A stretch of 64,000 nucleotides of DNA from JAFIEN01 sp051859505 (GTDB lineage Bacteria > Pseudomonadota > Alphaproteobacteria > Rhodobacterales > Rhodobacteraceae): contig JBHYFN010000007.1 of the NCBI GenBank assembly GCA_051859505.1, positions 1 through 64,000 on the forward strand, written 5' to 3'. The notes below the pieces were generated by a model that had not been told where the DNA came from, did no database searches, and was given only the letters and a program-made list of their open reading frames with translations. Position 1 is the first letter of the stretch. The number at the start of each line of letters is the position of its first letter. Positions 35,631 through 44,539 of the stretch are shown piece after piece. The position numbers and the translations under genes are program-made.

Positions 35631-36137
35631 ATGGTTGTGGATTGCCTGACAGAGGACCATCGCTGGGACGAGGTCGGGCTGGAGGCGCTGGCCGAGCGGG
35701 CGGCGGTGGCCGTGCTCGAGCGGTTGGGCCTCGAACCCTCGGCCTATGAGATCAGCCTTCTGGGCTGCAATGACGCGCGGATCGCGGAACTCAACGCCGA
35801 TTTCCGGGGCAAACCGCAGCCGACGAACGTGCTCAGCTGGCCCTCGGCCGAACGGGCGGCGGCGGTGGCGGGGGAAACCCCTCTGTTGCCGGGGCCCGCG
35901 GCCGCAGGGGCCTTGGAGCTGGGCGATATCGCCATCGCCTGGGATACCTGCACCGCCGAGGCAACGGCCGCAGGCCGCGCCCTTCCCGACCATGCCTGTC
36001 ACCTCTTGGTTCACGGGATGCTGCATCTTCTGGGCTTCGATCACGAGCGTGACGCCGATGCCGCTCTGATGGAGGGGCTCGAGTCAGAGATACTTGGCAA
36101 ACTGGGTATCGCCGATCCATATAAGGTGGACCAGTGA
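35631..36137 (+). CDS. ybeY: endoribonuclease YbeY (16S rRNA maturation)
   Basis: 168 residues from ATG at 35631. Metal-dependent RNase needed for 16S rRNA 3' processing and ribosome quality control. The zinc motif H-x3-H-x5-H is HGMLHLLGFDHE preceded by ACHLLV; the KPQPTNVLSWPSAE segment corresponds to the conserved T-N-V-L-S-F/W-P block, and ELGDIAIAWDT is also typical. An insert of about 15 residues (EAAVAGETPLLPGPAA-like, small and Pro/Ala-rich) makes it longer than E. coli YbeY. Confidence 0.96.
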   Translation: MVVDCLTEDHRWDEVGLEALAERAAVAVLERLGLEPSAYEISLLGCNDARIAELNADFRGKPQPTNVLSWPSAERAAAVAGETPLLPGPAAAGALELGDIAIAWDTCTAEATAAGRALPDHACHLLVHGMLHLLGFDHERDADAALMEGLESEILGKLGIADPYKVDQ

Positions 36138-36179
36138 CCGGCGCCGCGGGGCCAGAAAGCCCCGCCAGGAAAGGAGACC

Positions 36180-37082
36180 ATGACCGACGCTAGCAGCGCG
36201 CCAGCCCCGGGCCCGATGGGCACAGGCTCGGCCCAGACCGACGAGGCCCCGTCAGAGGGGTCAAGTCGCAACATCTTCAGCCGGATCATCGGCGCCCTAA
36301 GCCCCTCGGACAGCGACGCGGCAGAGGGGGAGGTTCAGACCGGAACCGACCGTCTGCCTGCTCCGGGCATGATCAACCTGCGCCGGATGCGGGTCGAGGA
36401 TGTGATGATCCCCAAGGTCGATATCGTGGCGGTGCCCGTCGGAATCGCGCTGGCCGATCTGGTCGAGAGCTTCCGCGACAGCGGCATGACCCGGATCCCG
36501 GTCTTTGACGGCACGCTTGATTCGCCGCTTGGCCTTGTGAACCTCAAGGATCTTGCGCTGCGCTACGGGTTCAACGGCGGCGCGGGCGATTACGACCTGC
36601 GCGCCATCCTGCGCCCGCTGCTTTATGTGCCGCCCTCGATGCCGCTGGCGGTTCTGCTGCAGAAGATGCAGGCCGAGCGCACGCATATGGCGCTGGTGAT
36701 CGACGAATATGGCGGGACCGATGGCCTTGTCACGATCGAGGATCTGCTGGAAACCGTGGTCGGCGATATCGACGACGAACATGACGAGGCCGATCCGTCG
36801 AATTTCACGGTCGAGAAGCCCGGCGTCTGGCTTGCCCTTGCCACCACCCCGCTGCCCGAATTCGAGGAAGAGATCGGCATCGCCCTGACCGAACATCACG
36901 AGATCGACGAGGAAGAGGTCGATACGCTGGGCGGGCTGGTCTTCATGCTGGCCGGACATGTGCCCGCACGGGGCGAGGTGATCCGCCATCCCGAAGGCCC
37001 CGAGTTCGAAGTGATCGACGCCGATCCCCGCCGGATCAAGCGGCTGAGGGTGCGTCTGACACCGGCCTTGCCCGGCGAATGA
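36180..37082 (+). CDS. corC: CorC/HlyC-family CBS-domain protein
   Basis: 300 residues. After about 60 disordered residues come VEDVMIPKVDIVAVP (start of the CBS pair), two CBS domains (about 65-190, with DSGMTRIPVFDGTLDSPLG and HMALVIDEYGGTDGLVTIED), and a CorC_HlyC transporter-associated domain (about 205-295). Membrane segments are absent, so this is the short, soluble CorC type linked to magnesium/cobalt efflux in enterics; it has no hemolysin activity evidence. Precedes lnt by 13 bases. Confidence 0.93.
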   Translation: MTDASSAPAPGPMGTGSAQTDEAPSEGSSRNIFSRIIGALSPSDSDAAEGEVQTGTDRLPAPGMINLRRMRVEDVMIPKVDIVAVPVGIALADLVESFRDSGMTRIPVFDGTLDSPLGLVNLKDLALRYGFNGGAGDYDLRAILRPLLYVPPSMPLAVLLQKMQAERTHMALVIDEYGGTDGLVTIEDLLETVVGDIDDEHDEADPSNFTVEKPGVWLALATTPLPEFEEEIGIALTEHHEIDEEEVDTLGGLVFMLAGHVPARGEVIRHPEGPEFEVIDADPRRIKRLRVRLTPALPGE

Positions 37083-37095
37083 TCCTTCGCGCCGC

Positions 37096-38682
37096 ATGGC
37101 AGAAGCAGGCGTGACACGGGAACGCGTGACACGGGCACGCGAAACGGGCGCGCGCCCTGCCCGCCTGTCGCGCGCGCGGTTGGGGCGGGCGCGTCTGGGC
37201 CGGGCGGCGCTCTGGCTGGTCGCCGGCGGCCTGCTGGCGCTGGGGCAGGCGCCGTTCGGCCTCTGGCCCGTCTCGCTCATCGTGCTGATCTGGCTTTTTG
37301 CGACGGGGCTTGGCCCGCAGCGGCTCTGGCCCGCCTTCCGGCAGGGCTGGGTCTTTGGCTTTGGGTATTTCCTTGTCGCCCTGCACTGGATCGTCGAGCC
37401 CTTTCTGGTCGATCTGGCCCGGCATGGCTGGATGGCGCCCTTCGCGCTGGTGCTGATGACGGGGGGGCTGGGGCTGTTCTGGGGCGCTGCCTTCGCGCTG
37501 GCGCGGTGGATCACGCCCCAGGGGCCGGCGCGGGGCGCGCTGGTCCTGACGCTGGCCCTTGCGGAATATCTGCGCTCTTTCGTCTTCACCGGCTTTCCCT
37601 GGGCGCTGATCGGCCATGTCTGGATCGACACCGGCCTTGCCCAGGCGGCGGCCCTTGTCGGGGCGCATGGCCTGACGCTTCTGACGCTTGGCACGACCGC
37701 CCTTGCCGGGGGGGCAATCGCCTTTCGGCGCTGGGCGCTTCTGCCGCTGCCGATCCTTGCGCTGGCCGCCCTCTGGACCGCGTTGGCCCCCGGGGCCCTC
37801 GGCGCCCCGGACTCGCCCCCCGAGGCCCCCGTCATCCGGCTTGTCCAGCCCAACATCCCGCAACAGGAAAAGTGGAGCTGGGAAACCCTGCCCGGCCATA
37901 TGACGCGCACGCTCGATCTGTCGCGGGGCGTGGCGGAGGCGCCCGTCCCCGCCCTAGTCGTCTGGCCCGAGACGGCGATCCCCTGGTTTCTGGACGATGC
38001 GGGCGATCTGCTGGAATCGGCGGCCGATGCGACGCGGGGCGCCCCCCTCGCCATCGGCGTGCAGCGGCTGGAGGGCGAGCGGTTCTACAATTCGCTGGCC
38101 CTGATCGACGGGCAGGGTCAGGTGATCGGGACCTATGACAAGGGCCATCTGGTGCCCTTCGGCGAATATGTCCCGTTCGGAGAATTCGCCGCCCGCTTCG
38201 GCATCCGCGGCCTTGCGGCAAGCGAGGGCGGCGGCTTCAGCGCCGGCACCGACAGCCGGGGCCGCCTGGTTTCGGTGCCCGGTATCGGCGCGGCCCTGCC
38301 GCTGATCTGCTACGAGGGGATCTTTCCCGGTATCGTCAACAGCGCCGAGGACCGGCCCCGGTTCCTGCTGCTGGTCACGAATGACGCCTGGTTCGGCAAC
38401 CTCTCCGGCCCGTATCAGCACCTGGCCCAGGGGCGACTGCGGGCGATCGAACAGGGCCTGCCGATGGTGCGGGTGGCCAATACGGGCGTTTCGGCGCTGA
38501 TCGACGGGCGGGGCCGGATCCTGGGGCAGATCCCGCTCAATACCGCCGGCAGCCTTGACCTTGCCCTGCCCGAGGCGCTGCCCACAACACCCTATGCCCG
38601 GCTGGGCGATTGGCCGGTGCTGGTGCTGCTTTTCCTCCTCGCAAGCGTCGTGATCTGGCGGCGCAAGTCCGGCGCATATTGA
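37096..38682 (+). CDS. lnt: apolipoprotein N-acyltransferase
   Basis: 528 residues, inner-membrane enzyme adding the third acyl chain to lipoproteins. N-terminus is arginine-rich with micro-repeats (VTRERVTRARETG), then six or so membrane helices to about residue 210, and a periplasmic nitrilase-like domain. The catalytic triad is visible at Glu292 (VWPETAIPW), Lys349 (YDKGHLVPFGEYVP) and Cys405 (LICYEGIFPG). A last helix (VLVLLFLLASVVIW) closes the protein. End of the phoH-ybeY-corC-lnt cluster. Confidence 0.97.
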   Translation: MAEAGVTRERVTRARETGARPARLSRARLGRARLGRAALWLVAGGLLALGQAPFGLWPVSLIVLIWLFATGLGPQRLWPAFRQGWVFGFGYFLVALHWIVEPFLVDLARHGWMAPFALVLMTGGLGLFWGAAFALARWITPQGPARGALVLTLALAEYLRSFVFTGFPWALIGHVWIDTGLAQAAALVGAHGLTLLTLGTTALAGGAIAFRRWALLPLPILALAALWTALAPGALGAPDSPPEAPVIRLVQPNIPQQEKWSWETLPGHMTRTLDLSRGVAEAPVPALVVWPETAIPWFLDDAGDLLESAADATRGAPLAIGVQRLEGERFYNSLALIDGQGQVIGTYDKGHLVPFGEYVPFGEFAARFGIRGLAASEGGGFSAGTDSRGRLVSVPGIGAALPLICYEGIFPGIVNSAEDRPRFLLLVTNDAWFGNLSGPYQHLAQGRLRAIEQGLPMVRVANTGVSALIDGRGRILGQIPLNTAGSLDLALPEALPTTPYARLGDWPVLVLLFLLASVVIWRRKSGAY

Positions 38683-38716
38683 CCCTGTGCGCCGGGTCGC
38701 CTAGGCCTTGCGGGTT

Positions 38717-38764
38717 CCTGTCACAACGGCTTCCTGGCGTGGCAGGCATATTTCAATGGAGCGC
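38717..38764 (+). promoter_or_regulatory. SAM/SAH riboswitch controlling metK
   Basis: The leader contains CCTGTCAC-AACGGCTTCCTGGC-GTGGCAGG: an 8-bp stem (38717-38724 with 38739-38746) around the loop AACGGCTTCCTGGC, then an AT-rich spacer and ATGGAGC with the ribosome site GGAG (38758-38761) nine bases before the metK ATG. This matches the SAM/SAH riboswitch class known only ahead of metK in Rhodobacterales, in which ligand binding forms a pseudoknot between the loop and the ribosome site. Recognition is from memory of the consensus. Confidence 0.92.
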
Positions 38765-38770
38765 CTCCCC

Positions 38771-39952
38771 ATGTCACGACAAGACTATATCTTCACCTCG
38801 GAATCCGTCTCCGAGGGGCACCCGGACAAGGTCTGCGACCGGATCTCGGACGCCGTTCTGGATGCCTTTCTGGCCGAGGAACCGAATGCCCGCGTCGCCT
38901 GCGAGACATTCGCCACCACCAACCGCGTCGTGATCGGGGGCGAGGTCGGTCTGTCCGACCCGGACCGGCTGCATGATTTCATGGGCCGGGTCGAGGGGAT
39001 CGCCCGCGACGCGATCCGCGACATCGGCTATGAACAGGACAAGTTCCACCACGCCACCTGCGAGGTGACGAACCTTCTGCACGAACAATCCGCCCATATC
39101 GCCCAAGGTGTGACCGGCGCGGCCGGCCGCGATGAGGGTGCGGGCGATCAGGGCATCATGTTCGGCTATGCCACGCGCGAAACGCCCGACCTCATGCCCG
39201 CGCCGATCCAGTATGCCCATGCGATCCTGCGCCGTCTGGCCGAGGTGCGCAAATCCGGGGCCGAGCCGCTTCTGCGCCCCGATGCGAAAAGCCAGCTTTC
39301 GCTGCGCTATGCCGGCGGCAAGCCGGTCGAGGTGACGTCGATCGTGCTGTCGACCCAACACGAGAGCGAGGCCCAGACAAGCGCCGATATCCGCGCCATC
39401 GTCGAACCCCATATCCGCGCCGTCCTGCCCGAGGGCTGGCTCACGGACGCAACAAAGTGGTGGGTCAATCCGACCGGCACCTTCGTGATCGGCGGGCCGG
39501 ACGGGGATGCCGGGCTGACCGGGCGCAAGATCATCGTCGATACCTATGGCGGGGCCGCGCCGCATGGCGGCGGGGCGTTTTCCGGCAAGGATCCGACCAA
39601 GGTGGACCGCTCGGCCGCCTATGCCGCGCGCTATCTGGCCAAGAACGTGGTCGCGGCCGGTCTGGCCGATCGCTGCACGATCCAGCTGTCCTATGCGATC
39701 GGCGTGGCGCGGCCGCTGTCGATCTATGCCGATCTGCACGGCACCGGCGAGGTGGACGAGGCCGCCGTCGAAAAGGCGCTTGATCAGGTGATGGACCTGA
39801 CCCCGCGCGGGATCCGCGCGCATCTGGAGCTTGACCGTCCGATCTATGCCCGCACGGCCGCCTATGGCCATTTCGGCCGCGCGCCCGAAGCGGATGGTGG
39901 CTTTTCCTGGGAACGGACGGATCTGGCAGAGGCGCTGCGGCGCGCGGTCTGA
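38771..39952 (+). CDS. metK: S-adenosylmethionine synthetase
   Basis: Makes SAM from methionine and ATP. 393 residues from ATG at 38771: MSRQDYIFTSESVSEGHPDK. Conserved pieces: the GHPDKVCDRISDAVLDAFL metal/ATP region, GAGDQGIMFGYATRETPDLMP signature (split: GAGDQGIMFGYA), and GGGAFSGKDPTKVDRSAAYA phosphate loop. The start is in the riboswitch-controlled ribosome site, so synthesis should fall when SAM is abundant. It is followed by the MFS gene 66 bases later. Confidence 0.99.
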   Translation: MSRQDYIFTSESVSEGHPDKVCDRISDAVLDAFLAEEPNARVACETFATTNRVVIGGEVGLSDPDRLHDFMGRVEGIARDAIRDIGYEQDKFHHATCEVTNLLHEQSAHIAQGVTGAAGRDEGAGDQGIMFGYATRETPDLMPAPIQYAHAILRRLAEVRKSGAEPLLRPDAKSQLSLRYAGGKPVEVTSIVLSTQHESEAQTSADIRAIVEPHIRAVLPEGWLTDATKWWVNPTGTFVIGGPDGDAGLTGRKIIVDTYGGAAPHGGGAFSGKDPTKVDRSAAYAARYLAKNVVAAGLADRCTIQLSYAIGVARPLSIYADLHGTGEVDEAAVEKALDQVMDLTPRGIRAHLELDRPIYARTAAYGHFGRAPEADGGFSWERTDLAEALRRAV

Positions 39953-40018
39953 CGCGCTTCAGGGCCGCCCCGAAGCGGTCCCGCGGCCGAAGACGCGTCG
40001 GACAACGGAACGGAAGAC

Positions 40019-41197
40019 ATGCGGCTCGGGATCATCAGCCTTGTCATCGCCTATGGGCTGTCGCAGTTCTATCGCGCCTTTCTGGCGGTGCTCTCGGGCG
40101 AGCTGTGGCTGGACCTGGGCGCGGATGCCGCCGACCTCGCCTTTGCCTCGGGCCTGTGGTTCCTGACCTTCGCCGCGATGCAGATCCCGGTGGGCGCCGC
40201 GCTTGACCGGATCGGGCCGCGGCGCACCACCACGGCGCTCTTTGCCCTTGGCGCGGGCGGAGGGGCCGCGGCTTTCGCCCTGGCGCAATCGCCGCTGCAT
40301 CTGTCGCTGGCGATGGCGCTGATCGGGATCGGCTGTTCGCCGGTGCTGATGGCCAGCTATTACATCTTTGCCCGCGTCTATTCGCCGGCGATCTTCGGCA
40401 CGCTGGCGGGGGCGGTGATCGGGTTCGGATCGCTGGGAAATATCGCGGGCTCTGCGCCCCTGGCCTGGGCGGCCGAGGCGTTCGGCTGGCGGGCGACGCT
40501 CTGGGGGGTGGCGGCCTTCACACTGGCCGTGGCGGCGCTTCTGTGGGTCACCGTCAAGGATCCCGAGCGGGTCGAGACCACCGAGACGGGATCGGTCCTT
40601 GATATCCTGCGCAACCCCGCGCTTTGGGGCATCTTCGCGATCATGTTCGTGACCTACGCCCCTTCCGCCGGGCTGCGCGGGCTTTGGGCGGGGCCTTATC
40701 TCGCGGATGCGCATGGCGCCTCGACCCGGATGATCGGGCAGATCACGCTGGTCATGGGCCTTGCCATGATCGCGGGAAGTTTCGCCTATGGCCCGATGGA
40801 GCGGTGGTTTCGCAGCCGCAAATGGGTGATCTTCGGCGGCAACCTCGCGGGCGCGCTGGCCTGTCTGGCGCTGTGGCAGGTTTCGGGGCTGAACATCCTC
40901 GTCTCGACGATCCTGCTGGCGCTGATCGGCTTCTTCGGCGCCTCCTTCCCGCTGATCGTGGCCCATGCGCGGGCCTTTTTCCCGCCGCATCTGACGGGGC
41001 GCGGAGTGACGCTGGTCAACCTTTTCGGGATCGGCGGGGTGGGCGTGATGCAATTCGCCACCGCGCCGATCTATGAATGGGCCGGCCACCGCTACAAATA
41101 TGCGGCCGATCTTTACGGAGCCGTCTTCCTGTTCTTCGGCCTGATCCTTCTGGCGGGTCTTGCCGCCTATCTGTTCACGCGCGACAGGACGGATTAG
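40019..41197 (+). CDS. major facilitator superfamily transporter
   Basis: 392 residues with about 12 hydrophobic segments. The first half carries the MFS loop motif after helix 2, PVGAALDRIGPRRTT; ALIGIGCSPVLMASYYI and IAGSAPLAWAAEAFGWRATL are other recognisable helices. N-terminal segment YGLSQFYRAFLAVLSGEL resembles the NarK/nitrate-nitrite and sugar-acid permease-like members in this order, but no substrate marker is clear. Downstream of metK, possibly read-through from it; next is asd with its own leader. Confidence 0.88.
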   Translation: MRLGIISLVIAYGLSQFYRAFLAVLSGELWLDLGADAADLAFASGLWFLTFAAMQIPVGAALDRIGPRRTTTALFALGAGGGAAAFALAQSPLHLSLAMALIGIGCSPVLMASYYIFARVYSPAIFGTLAGAVIGFGSLGNIAGSAPLAWAAEAFGWRATLWGVAAFTLAVAALLWVTVKDPERVETTETGSVLDILRNPALWGIFAIMFVTYAPSAGLRGLWAGPYLADAHGASTRMIGQITLVMGLAMIAGSFAYGPMERWFRSRKWVIFGGNLAGALACLALWQVSGLNILVSTILLALIGFFGASFPLIVAHARAFFPPHLTGRGVTLVNLFGIGGVGVMQFATAPIYEWAGHRYKYAADLYGAVFLFFGLILLAGLAAYLFTRDRTD

Positions 41198-41260
41198 GCC
41201 CCTTTCGCAGGGAACGATCCGGGTATATGGACAGCGCCGGTTTACTGAAGGAGCCGTCAG

Positions 41261-42283
41261 ATGGGCTACAGGATCGTCGTTGTCGGTGCCACGGGGAATG
41301 TGGGCCGCGAAATGCTCAACATCCTCGATGAGCGCCAGTTCCCGGTCGATGAGATCGCGGCCCTTGCCAGCCGCAGGTCGCTGGGCACCGAGGTGAGTTT
41401 CGGCGACCGGACGCTCAAGACCCAGGATCTTGATGCCTTCGATTTCACCGGCTGGGATATCGCCCTCTTTGCCGTGGGATCCGAGGCGACCAAGACCTAT
41501 GCCCCCCGGGCCGCCTCGCAAGGCTGTGTCGTGATCGACAATTCCAGCCTCTATCGCTACGACCCCGAGATCCCGCTTGTCGTGCCCGAGGTGAATGCCG
41601 AGGCGGTGCTGGGCTATGCGAAGAAGAACATCATCGCCAATCCCAACTGCTCGACCGCGCAGCTGGTTGTGGCGCTGAAGCCGCTGCATGACCGCGCCCG
41701 CATCAAGCGGGTGGTGGTCAGCACCTACCAATCCGTGTCCGGTGCCGGCAAGGAGGGGATGGACGAGCTCTGGGACCAGACCAAGAGCATCTACAACCCG
41801 ACCGACAGCGTCCCGCCGTCGAAGTTCCAGAAGCAGATCGCCTTCAACGTCATTCCCCAGATCGACGTCTTCATGGAAGACGGCCAGACCAAGGAAGAAT
41901 GGAAGATGATGGTCGAGACCAAGAAGATCCTCGATCCCGCGATCAAGGTCACGGCCACCTGCGTGCGGGTGCCGGTCTTTGTCGGCCATTCCGAGGCGGT
42001 CAATATCGAGTTCGAGGACCCGATCGACGAGGACGAGGCCCGCGACATCCTGCGCGAGGCGCCGGGCTGCATGGTGATCGACAAGCGCGAACCCGGTGGC
42101 TATGTCACCCCGATCGAATGCGTCGGCGATTACGCCACCTTCATCAGCCGGATCCGGCAGGACCAGACGATCGACAACGGGCTGAACCTCTGGATCGTGT
42201 CCGACAACCTGCGCAAGGGCGCCGCGCTGAACGCGGTGCAGATCGCCGAAGTGCTGGGCCAGAAGGCATTGCGCAAGGCCTGA
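41261..42283 (+). CDS. asd: aspartate-semialdehyde dehydrogenase
   Basis: Reduces aspartyl phosphate to the semialdehyde, branch point to lysine/diaminopimelate, threonine and methionine. 340 residues: NADP loop VVVGATGNVGREML, IDNSSLYRYD, active-site Cys in ANPNCSTAQL, STYQSVSGAGKEGMDEL, and the substrate-binding R-V-P-V with VGHSEAVNIEFE. ATG at 41261 follows GGAGCCGTCAG. Ends in convergence with hemN. Confidence 0.98.
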   Translation: MGYRIVVVGATGNVGREMLNILDERQFPVDEIAALASRRSLGTEVSFGDRTLKTQDLDAFDFTGWDIALFAVGSEATKTYAPRAASQGCVVIDNSSLYRYDPEIPLVVPEVNAEAVLGYAKKNIIANPNCSTAQLVVALKPLHDRARIKRVVVSTYQSVSGAGKEGMDELWDQTKSIYNPTDSVPPSKFQKQIAFNVIPQIDVFMEDGQTKEEWKMMVETKKILDPAIKVTATCVRVPVFVGHSEAVNIEFEDPIDEDEARDILREAPGCMVIDKREPGGYVTPIECVGDYATFISRIRQDQTIDNGLNLWIVSDNLRKGAALNAVQIAEVLGQKALRKA

Positions 42284-42288
42284 GGCGG

Positions 42289-42343
42289 CCGGGCCGGTCA
42301 GGCCCGGGGGCAGTTTGCGGGCCGCGCGGTCAGACCGCGCGGC
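42289..42343. terminator. two inverted repeats between convergent asd and hemN
   Basis: CCGGGCC-GGTCA-GGCCCGG (42289-42307) lies in the spacer, and GCCGCGCGGTC-A-GACCGCGCGGC (42321-42343), a perfect 11-bp inverted repeat, spans the hemN stop codon. Neither has a T run. They may act as a rho-independent-like barrier or mRNA end stabiliser for both genes. Confidence 0.5.
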
Positions 42344-43685
42344 TGTGCCGCCCTTCGGGGGCGTAGAAGGTATCAAGCTCCTGCGCCACAAGCCGCGCGA
42401 TCAGCCGTGCGGATTTCGTGATCCGGATGCGGTCGGCCGTCACCTCGATCTCGGCGGCGAAACGCTCGCGCAGGCTGGTCGTCCTCTCCATCAGCCCGGC
42501 GATGCTGACACCATGGCGCTCGGACAGGGCGGCAAGGTCCAGCTCGAACCGGCACATCAGATCCTCGATCATGTCGGCGCGCAGAAGATCCTCGGCGCTC
42601 ATCGCATAGCCGCGCTCGGTGGCAAGGCGCCCGTCCTCGATCGCGCCCGCATAGCGCGACGAGGTCGAGATGTTCTGCGCATAGCCCTGCGGATAGCGCG
42701 ACACGGCCGAAGCCCCGATGCCGATCAGCGCATCCGAGGTGTCGTCCGTATAGCCCTGGAAATTGCGCCGCAGCGTGCCCTCTTCGGCGGCGATGGCCAT
42801 CGAATCCTCGGGGCGGGCGTAATGGTCGATGCCGATCTCGCGATAGCCGTCCCAGACGAAGAGGCGCCGGGCCGTGTCGAACAGATCCAACCGCGTTTCC
42901 GAATCGGGAAGCGAGTCGGCGGGGATCATCACCTGCCGCTTGGCCATCCAGGGCACATGGGCATAGCCGTAAAGCGCCACCCTGTCAGGCTGCATGGACA
43001 GGACGCGCTGCACGCTGTCGGCCATGCGCGCCTTGGTCTGATACGGCAGGCCATAGAGGATATCAATGTTCACGCTGGCGATGCCCTGGGCGCGCAGCAT
43101 GTCGACCACATCGCGGGTTTCGGCAAAGCTCTGGGCGCGGCCGATGGCATCCTGCACGACCGGGTCGAAATCCTGCACCCCGATCGAGGCGCGGGTCATG
43201 CCGACCTCGGTCAGCGCCTCGATCCGGGCGGCATCCACCTCGGTCGGGTCGATCTCGACCGAGAATTGCAGATCACGCGCGAGGGGGCGAAAACCGTTCA
43301 GGACAGACCCCAGTTCGCGAATCATCGCCGGCGACAGCAGGGTCGGCGTGCCGCCGCCAAGATGGATCTGGCTGATTCGGACATCGGGCCGCAGATGCGC
43401 ATCGACAATCGCCAGTTCCTTCTTGAGATAGTCGAGATAGGGCACAAGCGGCCGGTCCGTCGCGGTGCCCTGCGTCCGGCAGGCGCAGAACCAGCACAGA
43501 CGCCGGCAATAGGGGATGTGGAGGTAGAGAGAGACGCGCGCCCCCGCCGGGATGGCCGAAATCCAGCCCGCCGTCACATCCGCATCCACCGCATCACCGA
43601 AGTGATTGGCCGGAGGATAGCTCGTGTAGCGGGGGGCGCGTGCGTCAAACAGCCCCAATTTCCGCAACCGGTCATGAGAAGACAT
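42330..43685 (-). CDS. hemN: oxygen-independent coproporphyrinogen III oxidase
   Basis: Radical SAM enzyme that decarboxylates coproporphyrinogen III without oxygen, needed for heme and bacteriochlorophyll under low oxygen. 451 residues; cluster cysteines Cys60, Cys64, Cys67 in PYCRRLCWFCAC, two fewer than the 62-66-69 of E. coli HemN. Other blocks: LGGGTPTLLSP, VEIDPTEVD, GVQDFDPVVQDAIGR, NIDILYGLPYQT and IGIGASAVSRYPQGYAQN, all of HemN proper rather than HemW. Upstream of and divergent from fnrL with only 67 bases between starts. Confidence 0.97.
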   Translation of the reverse strand: MSSHDRLRKLGLFDARAPRYTSYPPANHFGDAVDADVTAGWISAIPAGARVSLYLHIPYCRRLCWFCACRTQGTATDRPLVPYLDYLKKELAIVDAHLRPDVRISQIHLGGGTPTLLSPAMIRELGSVLNGFRPLARDLQFSVEIDPTEVDAARIEALTEVGMTRASIGVQDFDPVVQDAIGRAQSFAETRDVVDMLRAQGIASVNIDILYGLPYQTKARMADSVQRVLSMQPDRVALYGYAHVPWMAKRQVMIPADSLPDSETRLDLFDTARRLFVWDGYREIGIDHYARPEDSMAIAAEEGTLRRNFQGYTDDTSDALIGIGASAVSRYPQGYAQNISTSSRYAGAIEDGRLATERGYAMSAEDLLRADMIEDLMCRFELDLAALSERHGVSIAGLMERTTSLRERFAAEIEVTADRIRITKSARLIARLVAQELDTFYAPEGRHSRAV

Positions 43686-43752
43686 TGCATATCCTTCGCG
43701 TTTCAGGGTTATTGTGGACCCGTGGATTCTGTAAATTGGAGTTTACACCCCG

Positions 43753-44490
43753 ATGGCCGACCATGCTTCCGAAGTCGACTGCGGAGAATGCCCGATCCGG
43801 CACCGGGCCGTCTGCGCAAAATGCGAACCCGACGAACTCGATCGGCTTGAGCAGATCAAGTACTACCGGCATTACGAAGCCGGGCAGACGATCTGCTGGG
43901 CCTCGGACGAGATGGGTTTTGTCGCCTCGGTCGTCCGGGGTGTCGGCACGCTGAGCCAGACGCTTGCCGACGGGCGCACGCAGATGGTGGGCCTTCTGCT
44001 GCCGTCCGATTTCATCGGCCGCCCGGGCCGGTCGACCTCGCCCTATGACGTCACGGCGGTCAGCGATGTGACGCTGTGCTGCTTCCGCCGCAAGCCGTTC
44101 GAGGAACTGCTGACCAGCACGCCGCATGTGGCCGAGCGGCTTCTGATGATGTCGCTGGACGAACTGGACGCGGCGCGGGAATGGATGCTGATCCTTGGTC
44201 GCAAGACCGCGCGGGAAAAGATGGCGAGCCTTCTGACCATCATCGCCCGGCGCGAAGCCAGCGTCGGCCTTGTGCGCGCGAAGGGCCCGATCGTCATCGA
44301 CCTGCCGCTGACGCGCGAGGCGATGGCCGATTACCTTGGCCTGACGCTCGAAACCGTCAGCCGCCAGGTCAGCGCCCTGAAGAACGAGGGCATCATCCAG
44401 CTTGACGGCAAGCGCCGCATCATCGTTCCCGATATCTCGGCGTTGATGGATGCGACGGGCGACGACATGGACGGCGGGATGATCACCTGA
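43753..44490 (+). CDS. fnrL: FnrL, oxygen-sensing CRP/FNR-family regulator
   Basis: 245 residues from ATG at 43753. N-terminal cysteines Cys10, Cys13, Cys21 and Cys24 (CGECPIRHRAVCAKC) and Cys109/Cys110 in VTLCCFRRK supply the [4Fe-4S] ligands. cNMP-fold domain to about residue 150, long dimer helix (DELDAAREWMLILGRKTARE), and helix-turn-helix with recognition sequence LETVSRQVSALK (E-x-x-S-R), specific for TTGAT-N4-ATCAA boxes. Sits between hemN and uspA, as in R. sphaeroides. The small gap to hemN has a GTAAA-TTGGAG-TTTAC inverted repeat but no clear FNR box. Confidence 0.97.
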   Translation: MADHASEVDCGECPIRHRAVCAKCEPDELDRLEQIKYYRHYEAGQTICWASDEMGFVASVVRGVGTLSQTLADGRTQMVGLLLPSDFIGRPGRSTSPYDVTAVSDVTLCCFRRKPFEELLTSTPHVAERLLMMSLDELDAAREWMLILGRKTAREKMASLLTIIARREASVGLVRAKGPIVIDLPLTREAMADYLGLTLETVSRQVSALKNEGIIQLDGKRRIIVPDISALMDATGDDMDGGMIT

Positions 44491-44539
44491 TCGTCCCGTC
44501 CTCGCGCCCGTCGTCACCACCATCACCATTCCCACCCCT

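Noticed and set aside
39956..39976. Stem GCTTC...GAAGC after metK as terminator
   Set aside because: Only five base pairs with an 11-base loop and no T run; too weak to call.
43686..43752. FNR box between hemN and fnrL
   Set aside because: I looked for TTGAT-N4-ATCAA on both strands and only found a GTAAA/TTTAC inverted repeat; no convincing site.
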